Shown one piece after another: positions 16,190 through 23,830 of a stretch of DNA of 51,400 bases. The notes under the pieces are model-generated. The model saw only the letters and a list, made by a program, of their open reading frames with translations, was not told the DNA's origin and did not search any database. Numbering within the stretch: the first letter of the stretch is position 1; each line of letters opens with the position of its first letter. The translations under genes and the position numbers were made by a program. The stretch lies in the NCBI GenBank assembly GCA_021157415.1, contig JAGGWN010000019.1, positions 1 to 51,400 of the forward strand, given 5' to 3'. The stretch comes from Bacteroidales bacterium. GTDB taxonomy: Bacteria > Bacteroidota > Bacteroidia > Bacteroidales > VadinHA17.

Positions 16190-16750
16190 TTACCGGATCA
16201 CATGCAGAAACCCCTTCCGGACAAAGCCTTTTTCTCCGGTGATAAGATAATAATAAACACCGGGCGAGACATAAACACCTGCCGGCGTTTTTCCATCCCA
16301 TACCAGTGTTTTTCCGGCGGTTTTAAATACCGTTACCCCGCTCCGTGTAAACACCGTTATGGTATAAACTTCCTGTCCGTTCGAACGGACGATAAAAAGA
16401 TCATTGATATTGTCATTGTTGGGCGTAAATACATTGGGGACACGCAATAAATCATGAATGCTGATGATCTGAGAGGAAGTATCAGAGGCAAGTGTAACAG
16501 GATCCTTCACCACCAGGGTCACCCGGTAATCCCCTTCCTGCACAAAATGATGCTCCACAATCCTTCCCGTATCCACCTGAGAATCCCCGAAATCCCAGAT
16601 ATATAACACACCGGTTCCGTTATCTGTGGCCATGCAACGTATGGAAAAAGTCTTCACAAGATTGGTATCTACGACAAATGAAGCTTCTACCTGGGCCTGC
16701 AAAGATACCGGCAGAAAAAGAAACAACCATATCCCGAACCTGATTTTCAT
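16190..16750 (-). CDS. Small secreted PKD-domain protein with T9SS type B (gliding-associated) C-terminal domain
   Basis: The 186-residue protein has a signal peptide (MKIRFGIWLFLFLPVSLQAQ), a PKD-like domain at about residues 30-100 (GVLYIWDFGDSQVDTGR, with the WDFGDG-type motif) and a C-terminal type B sorting domain at about 105-186. The latter begins VPNVFTPNNDNINDLF and ends in the GVYYYLITGEKGFVRKG pattern of gliding-motility C-terminal (CHU_C/PF13585) domains. Such domains send proteins through the type IX secretion system to the cell surface. The protein is very short for this class, with one PKD and no catalytic domain, so it may be a surface adhesin or a remnant of a larger one. PorQ at 44892 shows that T9SS genes are present. 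Confidence 0.85.
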   Translation of the reverse strand: MKIRFGIWLFLFLPVSLQAQVEASFVVDTNLVKTFSIRCMATDNGTGVLYIWDFGDSQVDTGRIVEHHFVQEGDYRVTLVVKDPVTLASDTSSQIISIHDLLRVPNVFTPNNDNINDLFIVRSNGQEVYTITVFTRSGVTVFKTAGKTLVWDGKTPAGVYVSPGVYYYLITGEKGFVRKGFLHVIR

Positions 16751-16830
16751 CGCCCGAATTTAAAAATTTTCTCGGTCTATACAGGAAAAACCCTGTTTTT
16801 TTTCATCATTATAGATTATAGAATGATTAT

Positions 16831-16881
16831 CCCACTTTGCGCCATAGAAAGCCTTTTGGTTTTTCTATGGCGCAATTCGGG
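16831..16881. repeat. Intergenic palindrome, family A copy 2
   Basis: TTGCGCCATAGAAA (16837-16850) pairs perfectly with 16862-16875 around a loop of 11 bases, with outer CCC/GGG at 16831-16833 and 16879-16881. Compared with copies 1 and 3, the stem has C instead of A on the left and G instead of T on the right, a compensatory change. It lies between the M14 peptidase stop and the T9SS cargo gene and could end the peptidase transcript, although no T-run follows on the minus strand. Confidence 0.85.
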
Positions 16882-16940
16882 TTTAAGAAAAAAAGCAGAC
16901 AACCTGATCCGGCTGCCTGCTTTCGTATGGGAATATCCCT

Positions 16941-18701
16941 TTACATATCTATTGTTTTTATCAGGGTCCCTGCTTTACGCGAGGTAAATTTGATCTGTAC
17001 TTTTCCTTTTCCTTTGATAAGAAATTGATAATCCGTTTTACCAAAACCAGGTACCTGCAGAAACTGAACCTCCGGTTTATAATCCTTATAGTTCACCCTG
17101 TCGGTATAGATATCCGTCAGTTTTCCTCCGGCCACCACCCGGATGTTTTTTCCCGAGACGGTCAGCATATCCTTAGGATACACCTTATTAGCAACGCTCT
17201 GATAACTTATAGACGGGATTGCCTTATTATTGGATAAACGAACCCTGAGCCGGTAGAGATTTTTCCCTATTTTCTCCTTTTTCAGAACCTGCATTTTTAT
17301 CTCCGGAGTCTGTCCTGCAGTAAACATAACAGCGGAGGCTGCACGGTGTACCAGGTCTTCCAGCATAAAAGGATGGGGCAGGCGGGTGCTCATCTTCACC
17401 CAACCACCAATCTCAATATCCCCGTAAACCGGATGATGAAAAGGCTTCCATGGCTTATATAACATGCCCATGGCAAGAAAATCATTGAATTTCAGCCGTT
17501 CGCGATCTCTCTCATTTCCTGAACCCGACAATATAAAATTACCTGTTCTTTTGGGCTGTTCCTCCTTCATCTCCCGGTACGTCTCCTTTTTGGTAGGAAA
17601 CAGCTCGCCCACAAAAGAATAGCTCCCGATAATATTATCGGTAAAATCCGTAAAATCCCCATAGGTGGGATACAGGTCTTTCCAGCTAATCATGTACTTA
17701 TATCCAGGAAGAATCTTTTCCCCGTTTTTTCCGAGGTAGTCATACACAGGAATATCGGCAGGATTCATACGTTCGTTTTTAGTACTGGGTCCGCGCAGAA
17801 TCATCCCCCCGTTATTATGGAAGGCCCACACCACCAAGATGTTCGGATGGTTTACCATAAATCCGGCAATGGCTTTCATCCCGTGGCCCGAAAAAGGATA
17901 ATCCCCGGCGCCCCGCTGCACATAGGGAGGAGCCCAGTTAAACCCCCAGTTTCTGTTAGGATCCACATACCCCTCGGCATCTTCATTCACACGACCGTCG
18001 CCGTCATTGTCAATGCCTTCCTGTCCCAGTATCGTCCACTCCCCTTTCTCACCAGGCTTTACACGGACCATCAACCGCGGATCTTCCGGGTCTGTTTTGT
18101 ACTTCCCGTTTGGGTCTTTTTTCCGCATTTGGCAAATATTGCCGTCTCCATCCAGATCGTCCGGGAAATCTTCATTGATCCGACCGTCGTGATCATCATC
18201 CTTGGGACGGCGCAGCCCCCGATTCGAATGCATGGTGTTGGCATCGGCAAAGAAATGGTAACGACCATCAACATTTACCACCGGGATAACATAATAGGCA
18301 TTCTTATCCAACAGCCTGGTGATCTTCTCATTCTTCCCATAGTTACTTAACATAATATCAATAAAGTAGAGACAAACTTCCCCGGCCTGTATCTCGTTCC
18401 CATGAATATTCCCGTCCACATACACACCCGGTTTCTCCAATGGCTTTCCCGTTTTAGGATTGTTAATGGTGATCTCCCATATCTCCCTGTTCTCTTCACT
18501 TTTTCCGATCAGATTCAGTTGTGTCAGATCCGGGTAGGTTTTATGAATGAGCTTCAGGGCTTCAACCACCTGTTCGTAAGTATAATAATGGTCAAACCGC
18601 AATGGGACGGTCATAGGTTTCGTTTCGTCCTGCGCCTGCAGTGATATCCCCGGGAATAAGAGCATTCCTGTCATAAATATGCTTATGATTATTCTTTTCA
18701 T
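16941..18701 (-). CDS. Secreted M14 family zinc carboxypeptidase
   Basis: The 586-residue protein has a signal peptide (about residues 1-23) and an M14 catalytic domain. Zinc ligands are His100 and Glu103 in DGNIHGNEIQAGE and His295 in VWAFHNNGG; Arg250 (DPNRNWGF) fits the substrate carboxylate contact, and Glu366 (SFVGELFP) is the probable general base. Between the first and third ligands lie three Asp/Gly-rich loops (residues about 167-178, 181-188 and 230-240) of the DxDxDG calcium-binding type. A C-terminal beta-rich region from about 440 has no clear match. It cuts C-terminal residues from peptides outside the cytoplasm. It overlaps the upstream M14-like gene by 4 bases (ATGA), so the two are co-translated. 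Confidence 0.92.
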   Translation of the reverse strand: MKRIIISIFMTGMLLFPGISLQAQDETKPMTVPLRFDHYYTYEQVVEALKLIHKTYPDLTQLNLIGKSEENREIWEITINNPKTGKPLEKPGVYVDGNIHGNEIQAGEVCLYFIDIMLSNYGKNEKITRLLDKNAYYVIPVVNVDGRYHFFADANTMHSNRGLRRPKDDDHDGRINEDFPDDLDGDGNICQMRKKDPNGKYKTDPEDPRLMVRVKPGEKGEWTILGQEGIDNDGDGRVNEDAEGYVDPNRNWGFNWAPPYVQRGAGDYPFSGHGMKAIAGFMVNHPNILVVWAFHNNGGMILRGPSTKNERMNPADIPVYDYLGKNGEKILPGYKYMISWKDLYPTYGDFTDFTDNIIGSYSFVGELFPTKKETYREMKEEQPKRTGNFILSGSGNERDRERLKFNDFLAMGMLYKPWKPFHHPVYGDIEIGGWVKMSTRLPHPFMLEDLVHRAASAVMFTAGQTPEIKMQVLKKEKIGKNLYRLRVRLSNNKAIPSISYQSVANKVYPKDMLTVSGKNIRVVAGGKLTDIYTDRVNYKDYKPEVQFLQVPGFGKTDYQFLIKGKGKVQIKFTSRKAGTLIKTIDM

Positions 18702-20722
18702 AATACACCTCCTATCTTGATTTGTTTCCGGTCGCCCCAGGCATTGGGGGACTCCAGGGTTACGTCCAGGATGGTGGACTTATCCGCCCGGATCAGCCAG
18801 GAAAGTTTTTTCACCGCTTTTCCTCCCAGCGACTGCACCGGTGTCCAGTCCCTGCCCTCCAGAAAATCCACCTGGCCTTTTAGCTGCACCACGGCAGGTG
18901 GCACATGGCGGTTCTTTTTCCCCATAGCGGTCGGAAAAGGCAGATACCCCTTGTTTTCAATCCATATATTCAATTCATAAACGCCCCCTCCCTTGGGTGT
19001 GACTCGAGTATCCGATATCCCCAGCCGGGCCAGCTTGCCGGTAAGGGTAAAGATCCAGGGCACCTGCGCCGAAAGCAGGGAGTCGATCATCCGGGGCGGT
19101 GGTGTGTTATCGGCATAAGGCACAGCCCCTCCGATTTCCACGTCGCCAAATATAGGATGTTTTACCGGCTGCCAGTTTACAAAACCTTTTCCTTCCAGAT
19201 ATTTATCACTGAAAACCACCAGGGCCTGCATTTTAGGATCGCCCTGGCCCGTCTCTTTTTTCCTGGGCATCTGTTTGAGCATCGTCACTATTTTTTCCGG
19301 AGTAAGCTGTCCTGCCCTGACCATCCCTTTGATCTGTTCCGCACCGAACTGCGCTGGCGCTCCTGCTTCCTTCAGAAAAACGGTTAATGTATCATTGTCG
19401 AGCGCCAGAAAATCATCCTTACTCATCTTCCCGATTTGTTCGGCAGTCAGGCCGCTTTTTTTCTTTTTTTTCTTTTCCGGTTTCGGAAGGGTCCAGAAAT
19501 CCATACTAAAAGTCGGCACTCCTACATGATAATAAGACCAAAGCTCCACCGAACCGTCTTTGGCCGGTGCCGGATCCAGACGCTCTTTGTTCATTCCCTT
19601 TTCCTTAAGATAATCTTTATACCGGTCTGAAAGCTCCTTGTAGTATTTTAAATCCTCATCCAAAGGATTGACGATGGCACCCAGTCCCAGAAAACCGGCT
19701 ATATCACTTTCCGTGATCTCCATTCCCGAAGGGACCATGGGCTGCACCAATTCTATCAGTTCTTTCATTGTATATGTTTTATCAGGATCGGCGCCGATCA
19801 TCTTAGCCATATCTTTCGGTACCTTAATGCGGTTCATATCTACCGACCCTTTCCTGCCCTTTTTCGGCGGGACCAGACAGAAATTGGTCGATCCGTACAC
19901 CATGGTCATAGCAATTTCTGGATGCTCACTGACAAATTTCATCAGGGCATAGGCTTCACCGGACGATCCCGGCCACAACCCTCCTGCGGCAGTATGCGCC
20001 CTGAACAAATGTGGAAAATTGATTCCTACATCTGTACCTCCGGGACCATCCTCATTGTATAGCCCGTCGCCATCATCATCCAGTCCTTCGGTATACAATT
20101 TATACATTCCTTTCTCCCCTTTTACGGGATCGGCCTTCCGTAACAGACGTTGATCCCCATCCACAGGCAACCATACACCTGCCGGATCTTTTACGCGCAT
20201 CTGTGTAATGATCCCGTCGCCATTGAGATCGTTAAATCCATCTTCATCTACCTGATCATCCATGTCGTCATTGTGCGGTTTTCCGTTCCGTTGATCCCGG
20301 TATAAGGGTTTTTGAAAAAAATGCATCTCCGCATCCGGATTAAGCCCGGCAATGATATACCAGTTAAGATCTTTCAAGGTTTCCTGATGGTCCAGAATAT
20401 AACCGGCCAGGTACAAGACAGCCAGGTCACTAAGGGGAACATCTCCCTCCGGATTGGCAACGACCAGCACGGCAGGATTCTTTTTCCCTGCCTTAAGATC
20501 CTTTCCTATCTCAAGCATTTGCAGGCTCCTTCCACCGGGAGTCTTTGCCATGGTTATGACTTTGGCCCGTTCAGTGTTTTCTCTTGCCATATCCAGGATA
20601 CGGCTGTTAATTTCATCCGGAGTAAGGTATTTCTTTATCGCGGGTTGTCCCCGGACAATCATGCCGGGAAATACCAACAGGCATAATAGCCCCCACCGGC
20701 TTAACGTAAAAAAATATTTCAT
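18698..20722 (-). CDS. Secreted M14-like protein with the zinc site lost (probable pseudoenzyme)
   Basis: The 674-residue protein has a signal peptide (about residues 1-25) and aligns with the downstream M14 peptidase through the same layout, including the Asp/Gly-rich loops (DDMDDQVDEDGFNDLNGDG, DDDGDGLYNEDG) and the following SGEAYALMKFVSEHPEI. Where the active enzyme has GNIHGNE it has ANPEGDV, so the zinc ligands His and Glu are replaced by Glu and Val. The third ligand region reads MVYGSTNF instead of WAFHNNGG, and no equivalent of the catalytic Glu is seen near YHVGVPTFSMDFW. The frame is intact, so this looks like a conserved non-catalytic paralogue, perhaps a substrate binder or partner, not a decaying gene. 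A KKKKKKSG run sits near residue 420. Confidence 0.8.
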   Translation of the reverse strand: MKYFFTLSRWGLLCLLVFPGMIVRGQPAIKKYLTPDEINSRILDMARENTERAKVITMAKTPGGRSLQMLEIGKDLKAGKKNPAVLVVANPEGDVPLSDLAVLYLAGYILDHQETLKDLNWYIIAGLNPDAEMHFFQKPLYRDQRNGKPHNDDMDDQVDEDGFNDLNGDGIITQMRVKDPAGVWLPVDGDQRLLRKADPVKGEKGMYKLYTEGLDDDGDGLYNEDGPGGTDVGINFPHLFRAHTAAGGLWPGSSGEAYALMKFVSEHPEIAMTMVYGSTNFCLVPPKKGRKGSVDMNRIKVPKDMAKMIGADPDKTYTMKELIELVQPMVPSGMEITESDIAGFLGLGAIVNPLDEDLKYYKELSDRYKDYLKEKGMNKERLDPAPAKDGSVELWSYYHVGVPTFSMDFWTLPKPEKKKKKKSGLTAEQIGKMSKDDFLALDNDTLTVFLKEAGAPAQFGAEQIKGMVRAGQLTPEKIVTMLKQMPRKKETGQGDPKMQALVVFSDKYLEGKGFVNWQPVKHPIFGDVEIGGAVPYADNTPPPRMIDSLLSAQVPWIFTLTGKLARLGISDTRVTPKGGGVYELNIWIENKGYLPFPTAMGKKNRHVPPAVVQLKGQVDFLEGRDWTPVQSLGGKAVKKLSWLIRADKSTILDVTLESPNAWGDRKQIKIGGVL

Positions 20723-20849
20723 CTGTCTATAAATTTTTATTTATCTGATAATCACTATCTGCACAATGTTTTATGATGTATTATTGAAATTAACGCCGCC
20801 GAAATGGGGTGCGACAAATAAAGCGTTTATTATGTTTTATTTCAACGCT

Positions 20850-21029
20850 TTATCCTTGTCTATTCTCCTTAGAAATTATCGCAGTAATAATTAAACCTAA
20901 TCCTAATCCCGCCAGGATGCATCCAACAAAAATGAGCGCAGACGTTTTTAGAAAAAAGAATCCAACTCCAATTCCAATGAGTATACCACCACCAGTAGCC
21001 CATGTGCTCTTATCTTCCTATTTATTCAT
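20850..21029 (-). pseudogene. Small two-helix membrane protein gene interrupted by TAG at codon 4
   Basis: The minus strand has ATG at 21027-21029, then AAT AAA, then TAG at codon 4, and an open frame of 55 further codons to TAA at 20850-20852. The translation after the stop is strongly protein-like: EDKSTWATGGGILIGIGVGF, then LKTSALIFVGC and GLGLGLIITAIISKENRQG, two glycine-rich membrane helices of the kind found in small Bacteroidota membrane proteins. No other start codon follows the TAG. Either this is a nonsense mutation, a base error, or the TAG is read through. The 127 bases between it and the M14-like start show nothing recognisable. Confidence 0.6.
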
Positions 21030-21091
21030 TTTATTTCCCTTCTTATTAATTTGTATTAATTCGAAAAACAATATAATTACTTTTTTATTTT

Positions 21092-21199
21092 TCAATATTT
21101 ATTGCATAATATTAGGTCATTTTGTTCTACTGTTATCGTAACATATCCCTTTTTGTGTCCTTTTTCGATATACCTGTGAGCATCAGCAATCTGCTCCAT
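21092..21199 (-). pseudogene. C-terminal remnant of an MDR-type zinc-dependent alcohol dehydrogenase
   Basis: The minus-strand frame from 21199 to the TGA at 21092-21094 encodes [20 protein letters not shown] followed by TITVE and a short tail. The first 25 residues match the C-terminal end of medium-chain NAD(P)-dependent dehydrogenases of the quinone reductase type, where (L)[23 protein letters not shown] is the family's closing motif. The rest of the roughly 310-residue enzyme is absent; 21200-21389 holds nothing recognisable. It is a deletion remnant. Confidence 0.65.
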
Positions 21200-21389
21200 A
21201 CCCCCTGTTTAGAAGTATCACACCCATCATAATCAATTGTTTGGTATGAATTTTAATCCCCCGCTACACGGATCTCTCCGGCTCTGAATATTAACCACTA
21301 ATCAAAGATATAAATACCTAATGCTTCAAACAAATATTTTTTAGAAAATTCATTTATGGTCATATCCATGGCGTTTCCCGGAATTTTAT

Positions 21390-21760
21390 CTAAGATTTAT
21401 ATGTTACCAACTGAATAAGGGATGGATTTGCATACACTTTTTTTAACCATTTCCTGAACCTCCCCTTTTGATTTCTTTTCAAGTAAAAGAAAACAGGAGA
21501 TAAAAGGATCACATAGATAAATATATTTGCAAGAAACCATAAATGGCCGGGGGTGGGACATATATCAGTTCCTGATTGTAATATTTTTGCCATGCGAAGA
21601 TGTGGAGGGAAACAATGAAGAAAATTCCGAACAGGAGGGACAGTAAAATCCTCCTTGCCCTCTCCAGTAACAATGGGTTCAGGTTCCTTTTTCGGATCGC
21701 AAAACAAACCCCCATTCCGGATACAAAAAATAACAGAGGGATTTTCCATAGTTCCTGAAT
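21390..21760 (-). pseudogene. Frameshifted fragment of an acyltransferase 3 family membrane protein
   Basis: Two adjacent minus-strand frames together give one family-like sequence. The first (21760 to about 21555) reads WKIPLLFFVSGMGVCFAIRK, then ERARRILLSLLFGIFFIV and WQKYYNQELIYVP. The second continues GHLWFLANIFIYVILLSPVF to the stop at 21390. The frame changes in the C-rich run cccaccccc near 21553, where one extra C or two fewer would restore it. The piece covers only the middle of the acyltransferase 3 (OafA/MdoC-like) domain: the N-terminus is cut by a TAA at 21761 and the C-terminal helices are missing. Such proteins O-acylate surface glycans. This copy is not functional. Confidence 0.7.
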
Positions 21761-21962
21761 TTAGGACTGATGCAAAGGTTTCGCTTTGGACATCACCTTT
21801 ACAATGGAGGACTTCATTTTTGACAGGGTCTGTTGTAAAAATGCATAACGCTCCCTGTCATATTGTCACTAACCCCCCTGCCATTCTGACCATTATATTG
21901 TATCTTACAACTTTGGTATTTAATTTGAAAAAGGGTATTACGGAAACAAAAAATAACTAAAG

Positions 21963-21970
21963 AAAGGAGG
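21963..21970 (+). promoter_or_regulatory. Strong Shine-Dalgarno site of the hsp20 gene
   Basis: AAAGGAGG lies 8 bases before the ATG at 21979. Most genes in this window lack a clear Shine-Dalgarno, as is usual in Bacteroidota, so this near-perfect site stands out and suits a gene needing fast translation. The preceding 200 bases (21761-21962) show only imperfect -7 boxes, such as CAACTTTG at 21908-21915. Confidence 0.7.
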
Positions 21971-21978
21971 GTTAAGCT

Positions 21979-22413
21979 ATGTTACCGAAACTGAGAAGAA
22001 CTGAAACGTGGCCAAGCTTTGTGGATGAATTCTTCAACACAGATTTCTGGCCAAGTCTAATGGATGCCAACACGAGGTACAGTGTACCGGCTGTAAATAT
22101 TCTGGAAGATGACAAGGAATACAGGATTGAAGTAGTGGCTCCGGGTATTGACAAAAAGGACGTGAAGATAAACCTTGAGGATGATGTGCTGACCATTTCA
22201 TCCGAAAGAGAAGAAAGTAACGAAGAAAAAGACAAACACTACATGCGTAGGGAATTCAACTATACTGCATTTAGTCGTTCCTTCGTCGTGCCCGAAGAAG
22301 TAAATGCCGAAAAGATCGCGGCAGAACACAAAAATGGTATCCTGACACTGCATCTTCCGAAAAAAGAAGAAGTAGTTAAAAAGACCAACAAACGTGAAAT
22401 CAAGGTCGTCTAA
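21979..22413 (+). CDS. Hsp20 family small heat shock protein
   Basis: The 144-residue protein has the alpha-crystallin domain at about residues 35-130 (VNILEDDKEYRIEVVAPGID, then KKDVKINLEDDVLTIS) and the conserved late motif HKNGILTLHLPKK at about 114-126. A short acidic and aromatic N-terminal arm precedes it. Small heat shock proteins form oligomers that hold unfolding proteins without ATP in the cytoplasm. The gene stands alone on the plus strand, with a strong Shine-Dalgarno site and its own terminator, flanked on one side by broken genes. Heat-shock regulation is likely for the family, but no CIRCE-type operator was seen. Confidence 0.95.
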   Translation: MLPKLRRTETWPSFVDEFFNTDFWPSLMDANTRYSVPAVNILEDDKEYRIEVVAPGIDKKDVKINLEDDVLTISSEREESNEEKDKHYMRREFNYTAFSRSFVVPEEVNAEKIAAEHKNGILTLHLPKKEEVVKKTNKREIKVV

Positions 22414-22459
22414 CGACCGCGACAAAAGGGTGCCTGCCCTTTACAAAAAAACAGGCACA

Positions 22460-22489
22460 AACCATCCCAATTCGGGATGGTTTTTTTTT
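22460..22489 (+). terminator. Rho-independent terminator of hsp20
   Basis: The stem AACCATCCC (22460-22468) pairs perfectly with GGGATGGTT (22474-22482) around a 5-base loop, and nine T residues follow or overlap the stem end. It is 47 bases downstream of the hsp20 stop. Confidence 0.9.
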
Positions 22490-22491
22490 AT

Positions 22492-22542
22492 CCCGGTTTG
22501 CGCAATAGAAAGCGTTTTGGGTTTTCTATTGCGCAAACTGGG
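22492..22542. repeat. Intergenic palindrome, family A copy 3
   Basis: The 20-base arm 22492-22511 (core GCGCAATAGAAA) pairs with 22523-22542 in 19 of 20 positions, the odd one being a G-T wobble, with an 11-base loop. It is the best-preserved of three copies (15917-15988, 16831-16881). It starts 3 bases after the hsp20 terminator T-run, so it is not that gene's terminator. The rest of the 349-base gap to the SRPBCC gene holds a short piece resembling family B (cagcggggaattc near 22665) and an AT-rich palindrome. Confidence 0.85.
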
Positions 22543-22728
22543 TTTATGAGCTGTGTCGTCTCCCTGTCTGACGAACAGATTATGGAAGACACCAATTCCT
22601 CAATAACGAAATTCTTTGGTTACTCCTCCCCACAACTATCTCTTACAGGTTTGACCTCTCTGCGAAGCAGCGGGGAATTCTATGGATTAAAAAACCTTTC
22701 ACGAATATCAGTATTATAAAATATACAT

Positions 22729-22772
22729 ATTTAAATAAATATTTATATATGTATTTAAATATTTATTTAAAT
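22729..22772. repeat. AT-rich 17-base inverted repeat overlapping a stop codon
   Basis: ATTTAAATAAATATTTA (22729-22745) is perfectly complementary to 22756-22772 with a 10-base spacer. The right arm contains the stop codon (22763-22765) of the minus-strand SRPBCC gene, so that mRNA would end in a long A-U hairpin. It may protect or end the transcript. Confidence 0.7.
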
Positions 22773-23194
22773 GATTTTGGGATCCCCTTTTCAAAGTCAA
22801 AGGTCTCGATATGACCAACCAACATATCCAGGAACTGCTTCAGGGGTTTTTCAGCCACCGCACGAATAAAAACATTCAGATCTGCCTGCAACACCAGTTT
22901 GAGTACACTCCCTCCCTGTGTATTTTCCACGATATGGATGAACAAATAGAATTTTATACCGGCACTGCTGTCTCCGGAGATCTTTAAAAATTCATGTGGT
23001 TTTTTTTCTTCCATTGTCAGGCCTACCCTGCCGATACCTGTCACTTCAAAACTGCAGCTATCATCATGTGCCATCCAGTTATCCACTTCCTCTTCCGGAA
23101 GAAGGTCTTCAAAATGGGTGAAGTCCGACAGAAAATCGTATACCGTCTTTACAGGATAAGCAAGCTGTGCTGATCTGCTTTCATATTGTTGCAT
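22763..23194 (-). CDS. SRPBCC (START-like) family protein
   Basis: The 143-residue protein has the helix-grip pattern: it opens YESRSAQLAYPVKTVYDFLSD, where a strand is followed by the first helix with the conserved V-x-DFL, then alternating strands, and it ends with a long helix (EKPLKQFLDMLVGHIETF). Proteins of this fold bind hydrophobic ligands or act as coenzyme Q-binding or cyclase-like factors. No ligand can be predicted. It lies 6 bases downstream of pyrE and is co-transcribed with it, an arrangement seen in other Bacteroidota. The stop lies in an AT-rich palindrome. Confidence 0.75.
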   Translation of the reverse strand: MQQYESRSAQLAYPVKTVYDFLSDFTHFEDLLPEEEVDNWMAHDDSCSFEVTGIGRVGLTMEEKKPHEFLKISGDSSAGIKFYLFIHIVENTQGGSVLKLVLQADLNVFIRAVAEKPLKQFLDMLVGHIETFDFEKGIPKSFK

Positions 23195-23200
23195 GGGCTA

Positions 23201-23830
23201 TTACTTTCTCCAGTTTCCCGGATCGGTTCTCCACTGTATTAAGGTCTCCAGCTGGTCTTCTTTCACATATCCCGAATCCACAGCCACACTGATCAGATGA
23301 TGATAGTCGGTCAGGGTAAACAGCGGGCATTTTTCTTCACGGAATTTTTTTTCTGCCAGGGGAAAGTTATAGGTAAAGATAGCGCCCATCCCCAATACAG
23401 GCATTCCTGAATCCCTTAGTGATGTTACAGCATTCAGGCTGCTTCTCCCGGTAGAGATAAGGTCTTCAACCACCACAGTCTTTCTGCCTTTTACCACTTC
23501 TCCTTCAATCAGGTTCTCCAGACCATGCTCTTTGGGCCGGGAACGTACATATACAAAAGGAAGACCCATACGGTCGGCCACCAGGGCCCCGATTCCTATA
23601 GCTCCCGTGGCCACTCCGGCAATACATGCCACCTCCGGATAATGCTCCCGGATCCCCGAAACAAAAGCATCCCGTACGAATGAACGTATTTCGGGATAAG
23701 ACAATGTTTTCCTGTTGTCACAGTAAATCGGAGACTTCCAACCCGAAGCCCAGGTGAAAGGGGTTGCAGGATCTAATTTTATTGCTTTAATTTGCAATAG
23801 ATATTCGGTCAGTTGTTTTTCTATAGTCAT
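23201..23830 (-). CDS. pyrE: Orotate phosphoribosyltransferase
   Basis: The 209-residue protein has the PRPP-binding motif TVVVEDLISTGRSS at about residues 116-129 and the OPRTase features FTWASGWKSPIYCDNR at about 21-36 and RSRPKEHG at about 94-101. It joins orotate to PRPP to give orotidine monophosphate, the fifth step of pyrimidine synthesis, in the cytoplasm. The N-terminus matches family starts, so the ATG at 23828-23830 looks right, yet a perfect -7 box (23835-23842) ends only 4 bases upstream, which points to a leaderless mRNA. Its ATG overlaps the possible first ATG of the divergent NUDIX gene. Confidence 0.95.
   Translation of the reverse strand: MTIEKQLTEYLLQIKAIKLDPATPFTWASGWKSPIYCDNRKTLSYPEIRSFVRDAFVSGIREHYPEVACIAGVATGAIGIGALVADRMGLPFVYVRSRPKEHGLENLIEGEVVKGRKTVVVEDLISTGRSSLNAVTSLRDSGMPVLGMGAIFTYNFPLAEKKFREEKCPLFTLTDYHHLISVAVDSGYVKEDQLETLIQWRTDPGNWRK

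Noticed and set aside
20809-21141. A 110-codon plus-strand frame in the decayed region
   Set aside because: It is antisense to the small membrane protein frame and the dehydrogenase tail, both of which have recognisable protein sequence; its own translation has no family character.
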